Positions 1 to 12,904 are shown, counted from the stretch's first letter. The stretch: DNA of 28,671 nt from Hofstenia miamia (GCA_900660155.1 CABFPE010000623.1:139637-168307), one strand, 5' to 3'. The notes: generated from the sequence alone by a model not told the origin. A program made the numbers and translations.

Positions 1-785
1 GGAAATGGAGATCAAAGAAGAACAAGGGAAGCAGAAAACAATCACATTTCAACTGCAGGAAGATGCACACAATTGAAACTGAGGACACAGTAACAGCTGA
101 CATAATGCTATATGACAATAAAAGCATCAACACCAAAAGAGCAGTGATGCTGCCAGGTGTTTGCACAATTAAGCATGGAAAGGGAAAAATACTGATCTTT
201 AATGCTACAAATAGGAATTTTAACTTAAAGAAATCTCAAATAAGAATATATTGAAAGTACATCAAATATAATATCAGACTCATCTGGAAGGCAATTGGAG
301 ATGACGGTGGAGCAAGTAATTTGCATGGTTGACTCAAGGACTTGCAAATGAAAACAGATAGTACTCCACATGGCCAACTCAAGGGCGAGTGGATGAACAA
401 TATCAAAGTTGCGAGTACTTCCAAAGGCGACTCAAGGGCATTGGGATGAAAGCAGAATAAGAACACCTGAAATAAATAAAGAAGACTACCCACATTTGGA
501 ATAACAGGAGATCACACAATTAAGGAAATTGTTGGAAAAACACAATATATATTAAACTATGGAGAGATAAGCAAGAAACACAGAATAGTCACAACAACAG
601 ACAAACTGATCAAGCTACCAGTCAGAAGTGTACCTGAACAGATGAAAAATGAATACAATCACATATTGGAAGAACTAATTGACAACAAAATTATCCGCCC
701 AAGCAAGAGCCCATATGCAGCAACAAACATATTCGTGAATGTTACAATACTACCTGTTCAAATAAATGAAGAAATAACAGAAATC
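1..785 (+). mobile_element. Ty3/gypsy-type LTR retroelement fossil, pol part
   Basis: This is a fossil piece of a Ty3/gypsy-like element whose 5' part lies outside the window. Around 63-254 the plus strand reads like the linker between protease and reverse transcriptase, ending in a lysine-rich segment. Around 560-720 it reads like the N-terminal edge of a gypsy-type reverse transcriptase, with the family hallmark IIRPSKSPYA preceded by a KLPVR segment. Similarity ends soon afterwards, so much of pol is missing. The copy is clearly broken, with many interruptions, and looks old. A younger small LTR element is inserted directly downstream. The family call rests on the reverse-transcriptase motif; the linker assignment is weaker. 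Confidence 0.7.
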
Positions 786-789
786 TTAG

Positions 790-979
790 TGTAGCATCGC
801 TGGTAGTTGTTACTATTTATCGGCCAGACCTCGCGCTTTTCTTGTTAGTGACTGGTAGTTATAATATTTGTACATATTGTAAATATTGTATATATAAAGC
901 TGAAAGCATTTTGTAAATAGAAATAGTTTGAACTGTATTCTCTTTGAGTTCGCTAGAATCACACCCCAGTGATTCTACA
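790..979 (+). repeat. TRIM 5' LTR
   Basis: This is the left 190-bp LTR of the miniature element. It contains a TATATAAAG motif near 888-896 that could be a TATA box, and runs TG...CA. Its partner is at 1181-1370. Confidence 0.88.
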
Positions 980-997
980 TGGCGACCGTGACAGGAC
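980..997 (+). promoter_or_regulatory. Primer-binding-site candidate
   Basis: TGGCGACCGTGACAGGAC follows the last base of the 5' LTR directly. A leading TGG, the complement of the CCA end of tRNAs, is expected at an LTR-element primer-binding site. The complementary tRNA end would read ...CGGTCGCCA, which resembles arginine tRNAs. The tRNA identity is inference. Confidence 0.65.
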
Positions 998-1180
998 CCT
1001 GATGTGATGCAGAACATTCTAATGCCTCTCCGCAAGATTAACGCAATCGATAGGGGTCAGACAATCCTACGCCTTAGTTTTTGCATGTTTGAGTGAAGAG
1101 CTGTCGAATGGATCCTTTTGGGCCAAATCCTCCGCCATTGGGCACACAAGAAAAGTCGCCGAGTCTGGCCTGGGGCGGCG

Positions 1181-1370
1181 TGTAGCATCGCTGGTAGTTG
1201 TTACTATTTATCGGCCAGACCTCGCGCTTTTCTTGTTAGTGACTGGTAGTTGTAATATTTGTACATATTGTAAATATTGTATATATAAAGCCGAAAGCAT
1301 TTTGTAAATAGAAATAGTTTGAACTGTATTCTCTTTGAGTTCACTAGAATCACACCCCAGTGATTCTACA
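1181..1370 (+). repeat. TRIM 3' LTR
   Basis: This is the right 190-bp LTR, almost identical to 790-979. It is followed by TTAG, which repeats the four bases just before the left LTR. Confidence 0.88.
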
Positions 1371-1374
1371 TTAG

Positions 1375-2460
1375 AACATCAAAACAATATACACTTAATA
1401 CAAAAAATTAAAAACCAGAATACACAACTAACTTGACAAAACATTAACAAAATATTTAATGAATCTAAATGGGAACTCACATTTAATGGCCTTTTTTGTC
1501 ACTGATATACATCATAGCTGTTCCCAAATACTACAAGCATGAAATAACTAGAACATTCCATGAATGGGGCATTGTTGGTGTTGTACAAACTGAGAGAACA
1601 CTAAGTGCTCAATTTATATGCCTTTGACTTTGATCCATTGTTTATGATGTCTCACTCACTTCTATCACATCACAGTGAGTCACAAAAAGTTACCTCTTTC
1701 AAACCAAACAATATTATACATATTAACATTAACAATTATCTAAATATGATGCCCACTATCAATATTTTCTAGCCATGGTAAACCACTAAACTAAACATGC
1801 ATGCATGATACCCATCATTGACCAAACAACACAAACAATCACATCCACAATTGTACACAACTTGATTTTGCAATTTGGTCCTAACCAATCATGCCACCCA
1901 GTTGGAAAGTTCTCTTATACAAGAATTATTACAACAACTTGAAATTCTTCATGAACATGCTGTGCCCAATCTTCAACAAAGCAATGTCACAGTTGAATGT
2001 TTAAATAAAATATTACTTAAGCCAATAAGAGCAGCAACTCTTTATATCAGAAGTACAAATTGAGACCCATACTCCTTTATATTGAATATTTTTATAAATC
2101 ACCATGCATTAAACCACTCAGGTATTACACCATTTAATGCTACTTTCTGCCATGATGCGGCAACACTATTAAGTATGTTATATAACAAATAGAATTTAAT
2201 AGCTACAAATCAATACATTAATAATTTACTTCAAGAATTACAAAAGGTACCTGAAACAATCTGCATGTTTAACAAAAATGTCCATCAAACATGCAATTAT
2301 ACCAAAACACTCTATGTTGTGCCACACAAAGTTGGCAACAGAGTCTTTTCTTTCTCACCAATACAAACTTCTGAAGACAAACAAACTTGTAAACTTGACA
2401 CACATTGTACAGGTCCACAAAAATTAACTAAGGTCCAAAAATGCAACAACTAAATATTAG
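1375..2460 (+). mobile_element. Possible 3' remainder of the older LTR element
   Basis: This is the flank on the far side of the miniature element, so it should continue the fossil that was hit. It holds several short plus-strand open stretches (around 1875-2063 and 2265-2453) with cysteines and N-glycosylation-type triplets. That hints at an envelope-like or other 3' gene, but I see no diagnostic motif. It is broken in many places. The assignment rests mainly on position and composition. Confidence 0.25.
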
Positions 2461-3250
2461 ATAACAGAAAAACACATCATATCCAATCCCTAAAAAGAAC
2501 AACAAAAGACAGACAATGCTACAATAATTAATAATAAGGATTCAAAATTATTATAAATTACATAGACAAATACCTTGACATGCCTGAACTAGATAATATT
2601 CCTGAGTCACAGTTTGATATTTCTTTGACCTATCCACAAGTTGTCTTGTAACACATACATACCTTGCCTCCCACTATTGGTGAGCACTATTAGTACAAGT
2701 AATGACAATAAATTAAGCAAATAACTAAGCTATTTCTTTAGTGAGCACAACAATGAAAAAAACAATCCTCACAACATTGAACAGCTGCAAATTACTCAAG
2801 GTGTTGTAAAGCTGTACTCACAGAGAGCAGCACTGACACTGTAATAGAAGTCCTGTAATGTATAAGGTGGAAACTACAATCCTATTATGAGGGAAATGAC
2901 CCAACCATGATCAATCTACTGTAATGTAATCCAATCATGTGTGATCAAGTTGAGAAAAATAGAGGAAAGAACTAAGACTGAACTTTGAAATAAATATTAA
3001 TTGTACAACATATGATTATGATTAGTTAATTATTTGTAAAATTATAATGCAGTATTCTTTCATATTGTAGAATCAGGCCAATCCACCATTAGTGTATCAT
3101 TTCTAGAAAAACTCTTACTTTTCTCAGATAAAACAGTAAGCAGAGTTGGCAATCTTCTAATTCTCTCCTTTACAATAAGTGTTTGGTTTATTAACTTAAT
3201 TTAATATGTGTGAGCCCTTTTAGCTACTTAACTTACTCCAACTTATTTAG
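2461..3250. other. Gene-free stretch, mostly unassigned
   Basis: AT-rich sequence with no open frame of note. It may include the 3' end of the fossil LTR element, but I could not fix an LTR border. The last 60 bases before 3250 form a pyrimidine-leaning tract ending in TTATTTAG, the candidate acceptor for the exon that follows. Confidence 0.4.
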
Positions 3251-3358
3251 GTAAAACTGAGAGGATGGAAGACAGGATCAACACTCAAAGTTAGACATGC
3301 ATATCCAGGAACTCATAGACCAGCTGCATCTACAAATGGAGCTGCAGTTGTATCGTAG
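3251..3358 (+). CDS. Candidate last coding exon of an unidentified gene
   Basis: The exon follows TTATTTAG and encodes 35 residues, starting VKLRGWKTGSTLKVRHAYPG and ending in GAAVVS before a TAG stop at 3356-3358. The frame is closed directly upstream by the TAG of the acceptor itself, so it can only be read after splicing. Composition (Gly, Pro, His, Arg, few of the Lys/Asn/Ile/Phe residues that random AT-rich translation gives) looks like real protein. AATAAA at 3543-3548 could serve as poly(A) signal. I do not recognise the protein, and its earlier exons are not visible in the 3.2 kb before it. It could instead be a processed fragment or chance. Confidence 0.4.
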   Translation, partial: VKLRGWKTGSTLKVRHAYPGTHRPAASTNGAAVVS

Positions 3359-5280
3359 AAACCATCAAAGGAATTGGTATGTGAATAGCGAACTCAGTGT
3401 GATGGGATTTGCAACTTCTTAAGAATTTAACGCATTGATTGTTTTTGTTATTATGAATTTGTGTAAGGAACGAATTAATGCAACCAGGATGCTTGAGTAG
3501 CTTATTATTGAGCCTTTGATGTAATACCCCTACATATATAGAAATAAATAATAGCCCTCAATACATGGTAATAGAATATAAAGATACAACTTAAATAACA
3601 ATGAAATGTAAGTAATATTAAATCACCGATTGTAAGATAACGTGATAGCTGACTGAAGTTCATCAATAGGGAAGTTAACATGTAAAACATAATAATTGCA
3701 ATCATAATAACAGGCAAGCAATGACAAGTAGGAAAGCTATAAGGGTAAAAAACTCCTACACCTATCTGTAACCTAAGAGCACACAAGGTAACTACAGCTG
3801 TCGCCCTCCCAGCTGTGGAATAGCTATTAGGAGGCTGCTCCAGCATACCTTTAACTGGATGTGGGAACCACCATACAATTACCCTAGCTCGTAAACATTT
3901 AGCTTTCCATTATAATATAAAATAACCTGACAAGAGAAAAGTAAATCCAACATAAATTTGTTCATCAATAATTACATCACTTCAAGCATATTTATAGCAC
4001 TTTGTAATAAACAACTAAATACTCGACTAGTACCTGTTAATCGCTTCTTGTTTACAGTTTTCCCTCATTTAATATTTCTGCTATGATTACGCAACGTCAG
4101 CGTTAATTTGACTATGCTGTTTGACCATCTATCATTTTGTCAAATACTGTTGAGCATAATTTTAAATCTAATTGCACAAAACGTTTTACAAAATGTAATA
4201 ATCAATCCTATCATGTGTCTTACATTTTAATCATTATAATCATTATAAATAATTTTAGTCTTTGTTCCGTTTATCCTTCCTCTCATCTTGACCACACATG
4301 ATAGTTGATGGATTATGTCACAATACAACACTTTCACACAATAGAGTTTAAGTCGAATTGTGTCATGTCTTGAGTAAGCATTGAGCTAATGTAAGGTACA
4401 CATAAGCTATATTGATTGAGCTGAGAAGTGGCACTCAAGCATCAGATGGAATGGTGAAACTGGGTGTGGAGATCTGCTTCAGGCAGATTCCCACTAGGAG
4501 ATCATCATAGAGATTACCGCATGGCTTCGTCAACTAAAAAGTGAGCAGTTAATTCTAGGTTATATCAGTAAACAGAAGAAACTAGTCAAGCAGTAATAAC
4601 AAGTAAATCCTTACACGCAATAACACAGCTAACATTATATAGTAACATGACGGCAAAGGAAAATGATACCAGAAAAAGCATCTACAAGCTAAATCATAAT
4701 TGTTTGATATAGTATCAATAAAATATACTACGCGAAAATAGTGTTTTGAAGCTACGCAGTAATAAACATAAGCAGTGTTTACACAGAATTCGTTGCGCTT
4801 TGAATAGGTCTATGACCATGGTATTTCTAATTTTGTTTTGCATATATTACCTATCAAATTGAGTCTGTATATGCAGTTCATGTTTTTCAATCTTCCCAAT
4901 GTAAACTAGTTATTGATTTTTTATATACTTGTTTTATTTTTTAGAATAACGCAAGAGAAGCTTCGCAAGAACGAAGAATTTACATATTTAAGTTTTTATA
5001 AAAATTTATTAAATATTTAAATTCAACATGCCAAAATTAATCAAAAAATATTCTTTCATTCTAATCGCAATTTTTTTGGAAGCACAGTATACTATAGTTA
5101 GAGTTTTCTGATTTGATATATGGACTTGAGCATAGCTAGCAGCCAAGCATACAAAAATAGCAAATTTATTGTTCGATACTCTAATATTGCGAATATGAAC
5201 AAATTCTTCGTGTAATCAAGATACACTATCAGAAAATTTCGCATTCTTGTTTGCGGTAGAGAAAATGAACCCGTGATTAT
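3359..5280. other. Intergenic stretch without supported genes
   Basis: AT-rich sequence. A minus-strand frame of 113 codons (3505-3846) opens with a protein-like 30 residues but continues as low-information hydrophobic sequence and has no family signature. A locally GC-richer patch at 4430-4510 contains a short hairpin (4466-4494): a 12-bp stem with one mismatch and one G-T pair, and a 5-base loop. That is too small to call a microRNA precursor. Confidence 0.4.
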
Positions 5281-5350
5281 CAGGCCCGGTCTTAGCTGAT
5301 CATAGGCAGTGGAGAATCCAAAGGGCGGACTTGACCAGGGTTTAACCCAC
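5281..5350 (+). repeat. hAT-like transposon end, single terminus
   Basis: CAGGCCCGGTCTTAG at 5281-5295 resembles the terminal inverted repeats of hAT-type elements, which typically start CAG and contain GGCCGG-type cores. The next 55 bases are also GC-richer than the surroundings. No matching inverted end was found, so this is at best a fragment. Confidence 0.25.
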
Positions 5351-8310
5351 CCATCTCTGTACTCATTGCTATTACCAGTTTACTTTGAAAGTGAAAGCTT
5401 GATAAAATATTTTAAGAATATTAATTGTAAAAGGTATTGCGTAATACAAAGAGCCCTATTTCTGCTAGCAATATTTTAAACTAGCACAACGTTTTGTGCA
5501 CATTTTTAAGCGATAAGAAATATTGGCGGTCTTTGTTATAGAGACATCTTTGGGTTTCTGGGTGCTCATGTAAAAAGTCAAGATTTGTGTCAGAAAAACA
5601 ATAAATAATATACATTTTTTAGAAATTGGATTTTTGCAAAAACAATCAAACCCTTGTCATTGCTAATGTTCGAATGATGATGGTGGGAACAGCAATAAAT
5701 CTAAAATATTTTGCTCTCTGGAATAAACTCTCTTAGCCCCATTCTTGTTAATGCGATTAATAATAAATTCTAACGTATTGCTGTAAACAGAAAAAAACAA
5801 AGTAATTTAACTGTAATATTACAGATATATTATTTTGCTAGGTATATCTATTTTACTATAAAGATTACAAAAATATATTTAAAGAAGCTTAGCTAACTAA
5901 ATTTAGGTGCTTGCAAAAGGAAAAGTCGTATTCATAATTCGTAAAATGCTGCTATATCTCATGAAACTGACTTTCAAAGTCCACTAAAGGTTAAGAGCAA
6001 TAGGCAGCTGAATTTGCAAAGCTTTGCAATGTGGATTGGCTAATATAGTATTTTGCACACTCAGTAGCAAAAATGAATTTAATTCCATTTGAAATCGCTT
6101 AAATTCCATAGAACATACTGTTTTGTGGATATGTAAAAATTCTGTAGGCATTTGAGTTATGTTCAGGACCTGCCAAGGTGGCTCAGCGGATCTTGTTAAA
6201 TTCTATTATGGACCAGACTGTTGTTAACCAAGAATCTTCTCAAAAAAATGTATGATGATTTCCTTAGAAATATTTCAACTGCTCATAATAGAGAAAAAAC
6301 AACACATATGTAGAGAACTGTCTCAACTTTCATTTACCATTTAAAATCCTGAATTGTTGTTAATCATGTACGCATAATGATCGGTGGAAAAATATTTTTG
6401 GTTTGCTAATAACCCCATGTGATTTAAAAATATGATTATTTGATCCTTAATTTTGGGGAATAATTTGAATGAATTTCAAGAAAACATAATTTTCATCAAA
6501 AAACAGTTAAGTTTCAATTACATCAGGTATTGCAAACAGTTTTGTAATCAAAGTTCTCAATTTCATTTATAAAATTCTGCAACAATTGCCAAGAACCAAA
6601 ATATTTCCCATTTAAATAATTTTAAAAAAATATACTGAATTGCTAATCACCCACTTCAAATATGAGAGAATGCAGTATATTTCTTGATGTGATAATGACA
6701 AAAATCTTGTTTTTACAAAAATCATATTATTTACCACTTAAATTTTGGGAAGAAATGTTCAACTTTCTTTGGTCTTTTCTACCTTTTGTTGAAATTTCAG
6801 GTTGCAGCCAATAGCTATTGATTGATTAAAAATGGAATAATTGAAGCATGCGTATTTATAGTAAGTATGAAATTGCGGCAAATTATTGCTGTAAAATCTC
6901 GTTTGTGAATAATCTGAAAGGTGTGTGTATTTATTGTTTGTTGCAAACGTAATTTTGAAATTGGGCAATTTGAATAAGCTATGCATTTTGAAAATACACT
7001 GTTGTTCTGTATTCTAAAATTTTCCACTTAATTTTATACTTTCGTGTTAGTGTTCAAGTGTAGATATTTAGACGATATCAAGGACCTCAAAAAGTGCAAA
7101 AATGATGTTTGCCCTAGAGAATTTAAACCCAATAGTACCATTGGATGTTATGCATTTCAACCTGTTTCTTAGTTCCTTAGTAACTTTATCATTAGCTTTA
7201 TGTTGATGAAAATGTGGAGAATAAAAAATGATTTTGCAAGGCATAGACAAACCCTGTGAGCCACCCTTAAAGTTTTAATGATGCAACTACACATAGCGGC
7301 GCTATGGGTGGCAAGATGGACTTTATTAATCTTGAAAAATTCAATATTAAGTGGCAAGACGAATTCTAAATTTATAATCTTAATTTATGATTATATAAAC
7401 AGAGTACTTATGACATTATGAAAGTAAATGTAATTTATCTAAAATTGAACCAATACTAACAAATAAAACAAATATTATAGCAGTTTGTATTTGTATAATG
7501 TGTGTTGCAAATTTTATAAATTTTGGTTGAGCTACAAATTTACCGTTTGTGAAATTCTTTGTCCAACTGTCAATAAATACATATGCAATATTGCCAACCA
7601 GCAGTTAGTCAATGTTTGACCAAGTTTGCAATTTCGACTAATATGAGGTGGCAAACATTTTGAGAAACAGGTTTTCGGAATTAATGCAATATAATGTAAA
7701 TTACTCATAAATATTATCATAATTTAATGCCACTCGCTACCACTAGCCATGACTTAAGTGAACTATCTGTATCTTTCTTTTGACCTCCTTCTAAGAGTGA
7801 AAACGAAACCACAACCGGCCGGGAGCTCACTATTTTGTGAAAACACTGTCGATTGGAATTGCAGATTTTATTTATACTTGAAATGGTTCTTTATGTTATG
7901 TAAATTATATGTTATTCGATTAATTTTGTCAGTTCTATAAGGCCAGCTCATGCCGATTTTCTTAGCAAAGTGTGGATACCAGATATGGTCCGGTAACGAT
8001 AAACAGTCAATGCCATTTAAGCCGTTAACGTTAAAAGAACGGTAATATTTTTGAAAAAATATAGTAATAATACGGAAGTACATTCGCTTTCATGATAGGC
8101 TATTTTCAAATGACCATCAATTGCAAAATAACTAAAAGTTATAATTCATCATAGTTATTTGTGATTGTAGATTTTTTGTGATACAATTTCAATAAAATTA
8201 TAGTTATTACGCAAAATATTATACAATATTTTGTACACTATAAAAATAGCAGCATTATATTTGTATATAATAAAACCTAGTACCTGGAACTCCTCAGCAG
8301 AATCTTACAA
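5351..8310. other. Gene-free AT-rich stretch
   Basis: No supported gene is present, and short frames on both strands look random. At 6171-6195 the sequence GCCAAGGTGGCTCAGCGG includes TGGCTCAGCGGA (6179-6190), which fits the A box of a tRNA-type pol III promoter, but no clear B box follows, so it may be a decayed SINE head. At 7260-7312 GCCACCC and GGGTGGC form an inverted pair, with the nested palindrome CATAGCGGCGCTATG at 7292-7306. Confidence 0.4.
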
Positions 8311-8360
8311 GCAGAAAACTATAACGGTAAGAACGGTTTTTTAACGGTTACCGTTTTACA
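7985..8360. repeat. Cluster of ACGGT/ACCGT motifs, possible transposon remnant
   Basis: Runs rich in AACGGT and ACCGTT occur at 7988-8046 (GCCGTTAACGTTAAAAGAAC) and 8322-8355 (AACGGTTACCGTTTT). They are partly inverted with respect to each other and about 280 bp apart. The layout could be a decayed short inverted-repeat element, but the arms do not align cleanly. Confidence 0.2.
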
Positions 8361-11300
8361 AGTAGAAGACAATTTTTATTTATCCATTGTGTTCACATTA
8401 TGAATGTTTCAAATGCCAACTATCTGAACTAACTGACAAAACATTTCTTTTTTAAATTTTACAATTTTTATTACAAACTTTAGATTTATTATCTATGTTA
8501 TCAGACTGTCTAACCTATTTCCATCCATCGTCGTCATTTTGACAAAAGTTTACGAATTCCCAAAATGAATGAAAAAGGACAACTTAAATTAGGATTTCCA
8601 ATCAAATACTATTTTACAAACTTTGGTAAATATAAATCAATAGTTCATTAAATTCAATGCACAAGTGAATAGACATGGACAGATTCATACACTATTCCAA
8701 ATGACCATTTAATTTTCATTTTCACGTATTTAACCCTAAGTGTATCATTAAATACTCAAAACAGGAATGTTACAAGAAAACTAGTTTAATAAAATTTTTA
8801 GTGTTATTCTTTACATTAATCAAAGGCTTACACAATTTTAATTACAAATTACAAACAATACTTATATTGGCCTTAAGTTTACAAATACAAAAATATATTG
8901 GTTTTAAATTATATAGGAGCAGAAATAGAAATGCATCTTATCAGGAGGTTAGAGAAGAAATGAAGGGGGAGAGACAGATGGAGGGGTGGATATCGCAATA
9001 ATGAATTAAATTATAACTGTGGTGAGCTCTTGAAATAATTGTGCGGCCAATGCAGCCAGCTAAAATAATCCCTAAACGGATCAATGGATCTTTTCTTGAT
9101 CTCATTCAAACATTTGATTGAATTTTAATATTTTCACAATTCAGGTATATGAAAAATTTTAAAATTTGAGAATATTATTTAAACAGCTGTCTATATTTGG
9201 CTTAAAATAGTGCAAAGCCTCTCTTTTTTCAGGGTTGTACTCCTAAATAACTTAGGTGCTATTATTTTGAGTACTTTATTTTTATGTTATATTTTGACCG
9301 AATTTAATTTCACAACAAATAAAATCCAACACCCACACCGTAATATATCTTTAACAAGGAGGTTGGGGCTCCAATCAAATTTTTGAGGTTGGGATGAGTA
9401 CACTGGGCCCCTCCTCGAGTATTTTGTGGTTCTTTCATCAGCCTCTAAACTTTAACTACTTTAACTCCAAAATGGAACATTAAAAATGAGTTTGCTAAAC
9501 AAGCAGAATACAACGTATTAGATTTCTTGGAAATTAAAAAGAATTTATTGTGGAGATAATATTTCTCAGACGGTGAGCAAATAGTTAAATAATATCGGAG
9601 CTATTTCTTCCTATATATTGTTATTCAAAGGAAGGTGAGGTCACATATTTGTAATTGATTTGATAATTTTAAATAACCGTGCGAGATTGTGATATCTACG
9701 TTTCAAGAATGTCATTTACAATATCAAAAGAGTTAGTTTTTTGTTTCTTTGATAACTTTCTGATAACTCCCGTTTGATGTGAGATTTCTTAGCAAACTAA
9801 TGTGCAGAAATTTATATGGCCGACGAACTTGCAAAACTATTAGTAACAACTAAATACAAGCAGTTACACGAACATTTTATTAGAAGAAAAGCAGAAAACA
9901 AAATTTTCCCTTTTATGAAATTTAAGTCATATCCTATAATTTTAAAGATATTAGCAACCTTTGTGTAAATTCTTTAAAATTTGAAATTTTAGTTAAATTT
10001 TATAGGTTAAGTATATTTATGTGTATTTATTGTATCCATATTTATTTCTATTAAGCAAAGCTTAACGAATATTCTAAGACGTCTTTGATTCATTTGACAT
10101 TTTTCGCTTTAATCAATATTATAAAGCGACTAAAAACCAAAGCATATGCAGAAACCATAATCTATTCATCATTTATTTATGGTGGTGCAATCACTTGTTG
10201 ACCATCTATTGATGCATTTACTCTATAAATATTAATAATTCAATTTTTTCTGAGATATATTTGCTATTCACATTATTTGTTTGAGCAATACTGTCTTAAT
10301 AGATGTCAAACATACACTATATTCCATCTTACAGCACAAATTTTATACCTAAAGCAAATAAATTGTGTTTTAAGCAGCCTTAGAGTGTCTAAAACCCCCC
10401 TTGTTCTTTATTGGCAAATAAGCTAATAAAATCCGTTTTATTACGCAATTAGCACGTTTTGAGTCACATTCTAGGCAATCAATTTTTCCATACATATCCC
10501 GCCCAGAGTTGGATGCGGCAACGGAATGAAAGCTATACTAATTTGTACGTATTGAGATGCCAATTTGGTTAAATTTTCTCGCTGTTTTCTTGCGGAAGAC
10601 GAGTATTATAGGTAGCTGCTATACCTATAGTGTTGTGCAAAGATTTCACTGTTTATTCAAAGTTCAATGTGAAAGATGGACAGAGCAATTAGATTAGCAT
10701 ATTACCACTTGAACAAAAAAACTATTTCGTGTCTAACCTAATTTTTCCCTGCATAAAGTACTTTCGTGACCGAAAAATCGAATTCGAAATTTTTGCAAGC
10801 ATAACCAAGTCAAAAATTTCAATTTGCATACAAAATTCTGTTTGAAATTCTGCTTGGGAATCAATTGCAGGGCACGGATCAAGCTTTTTGGGAATGCGGT
10901 CATGTTTATGAACTGTAGGTCCGCACTCAACTCTTACTATAGAGAGGTTTATGACAAATATAGACAACGTAGATTACCTTACGTAACTTTCTTGAATTGC
11001 CAATTTAATTATACGCTGTTAATAGAAAACGGAACTCTCTTCGGACCTGCTAAGAGGCACTCTCGGTCCCAGTTAAGCCCACGGGCAATGAGTTGTGCAT
11101 TCCTAGCTTATTATATGAATAGTAATTTCTGGCTTGAGGTTGACCTGACCTGATCCCTAAGCTTAAATCTTTACATGGCTGCAATATATCAACCTTGGGC
11201 TTGGCGATATATATGACTACAAACTAAAATGAAGTAAAAAAACTCTCTCACAGGTTAGAATCACTATTCTTTTTGAAACATTGCACTTTCTTTGTTTGAA

Positions 11301-12860
11301 AGAAATCATTCTAATAAATGAGGAAAATAGCTATCTATCACATTATATTTTTGTAAATCCATTTATTTGTTTGTGGAACCATAAAAAATATAATTTCTCA
11401 AAATAAATGCAATGGTGATGAAAACCAGCCTTTGCTGTTTATTCTGATTGTTTATAATCGATCATATTTTGCTACTCAAAATTCGAATAAGAATAATCAA
11501 TAAAAATCATGTTTTATTACACAATTACAAATATCACAAAAGGAATTTCTTGAGGAGTCGACGCTACAAAAGTAATATTGCTATCTAGTATTTACTACTG
11601 TACTTGCAACCACAGTATATTTTCACTGCCTCGCTAAATTCTTGCTAATGTCAGGCTTACTTCGATTCCTCCAACTCCAAATGAATAGTAGAGCCTTCCT
11701 GGCGAGTTGGAACGAATCAATAGGATTAAATACTTGCCTGTTGTATTTGCGAATCTATCTCATTAATTTATCCGCCGGATTCAAAACGTTTACATCCTGG
11801 CGAAAAGATGAATCTATATGATTAATAAAAATTGGTATTAGAACAATTGCATTCACTTAGATATACTACGGACATTCTACAAAATGCCAACATTTTACGA
11901 TAACATTGTAAACTGCCATATATTGATTACCGATTTCGTATTGCAAACATATTTCAAATATGTTGAAAAATTATGAGTTTTCCAAATTAACAACAAACAT
12001 TGTGTATGAATGATGTTTGGGCTTAAGAAGTGCGATTTCTGAAATTTCAATCCATGAATTTCTTGAACGACATGTAACATTAAATTCCCCTTTAAAAGGT
12101 CAAAAATCCATGCTTGATTGATTGTAGCTATGCATTTGTACATTTAGGTGTAAGATTTTGCTTTGACTCATTTCAAAATGTACATATAATGGTTATGACT
12201 ACAGCTTCCGATTATATTTTCGAAGTATTTCTTCGAATAAACTTACGTGTTACAATCATTCAAAAGTTTGACTTGATAAATGCAAAATCTGGGTTTATTT
12301 CTTTTATCCTTTGTTAATGTCACCATTCAACAATGCTTTAATAATTCCTATTTCTTACTTATAAATATAATATATAAAAGCAATGTTATGATAGACAGTT
12401 ATTGAGGATTTGGTGTCCGGCATACTTGTAAGAAAAATACGGCTAGACAATGGTGGAAAACCTCATGTAATGGTACAATATTCAACCAAAATATATGTAT
12501 ATTTCTTAGATTCAATAGTAAATACATATTTCAAAAGTTTTTCGAGTAATTTCTGAAAGCTTTTGTTCGGCCACTAGGGTAGTAGCAATTTGCAACGGGT
12601 ATAATAGTCAAAAGAGCCTAGCCACAACTATTAATGCATATTTTGAATTAAAAATAGAGGTGATAGAAAAACAACATTACCCCGTGGTATACATGCAGAT
12701 GCAGATATAACACATAGTAATGTTTTCTTTAAATTGTTTGTGTACTCAGTGCATGGGTAAAGCTGAGTTTTTTTAAAAATAAATTCTTTCAAGAAGTAAA
12801 ACCGATGCATTTTTTGTAATGTATTCAAAGTCCATATCTAAACTACAACATTGTAAATTT
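8361..12860. other. Gene-free AT-rich stretch
   Basis: No exon or RNA gene can be supported. The frame at 10824-11153 (plus) starts at a TTG, has no family signature and contains a GC-richer tail at 11040-11100 that may be a transposon scrap. A patch at 9355-9415 has GGAGG...GGGGC and GGGCCCCTCC in imperfect inverted order. Confidence 0.4.
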
Positions 12861-12904
12861 TGATATACTCGCTGACACAATTATGTCACTCGACACGTAA
12901 AATT

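Larger units (their letters stand above)
790..1370 (+). mobile_element. TRIM-type (miniature, non-coding) LTR element
   Basis: Two direct repeats of 190 bp (790-979 and 1181-1370) enclose only 201 bp. Both repeats begin TGTAGC and end TCTACA, so they have the canonical TG...CA ends of LTRs. By eye they differ at about three positions (about 98 percent identical), which suggests a fairly recent insertion. The internal part starts at once with TGGCGACCGTGACAGGAC, a primer-binding-site candidate whose complement fits a tRNA 3' end, perhaps an arginine tRNA. The bases before the second LTR are only weakly polypurine (GGGGCGGCG). There is no gag or pol. TTAG occurs on both sides (786-789, 1371-1374) as a 4-bp target duplication. 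Size and layout match TRIM elements, which depend on enzymes supplied by another LTR element. Confidence 0.88.

Noticed and set aside
2838-3010. 3' LTR of the older gypsy-type fossil
   Set aside because: A TGTAAT...CAACA span can be drawn, but no partner copy is in the window to confirm it.
3505-3846. Minus-strand frame of 113 codons with hydrophobic stretches
   Set aside because: Hydrophobicity follows from T-rich codons, there is no motif or splice structure, and only the first 30 residues look protein-like.
4466-4494. MicroRNA-like hairpin
   Set aside because: A stem of only 12 pairs and 29 bases in total is too small for a precursor.
10824-11153. Plus-strand frame of 109 codons
   Set aside because: It begins at TTG, has no family motif, and codon content looks like background apart from a GC-richer tail.
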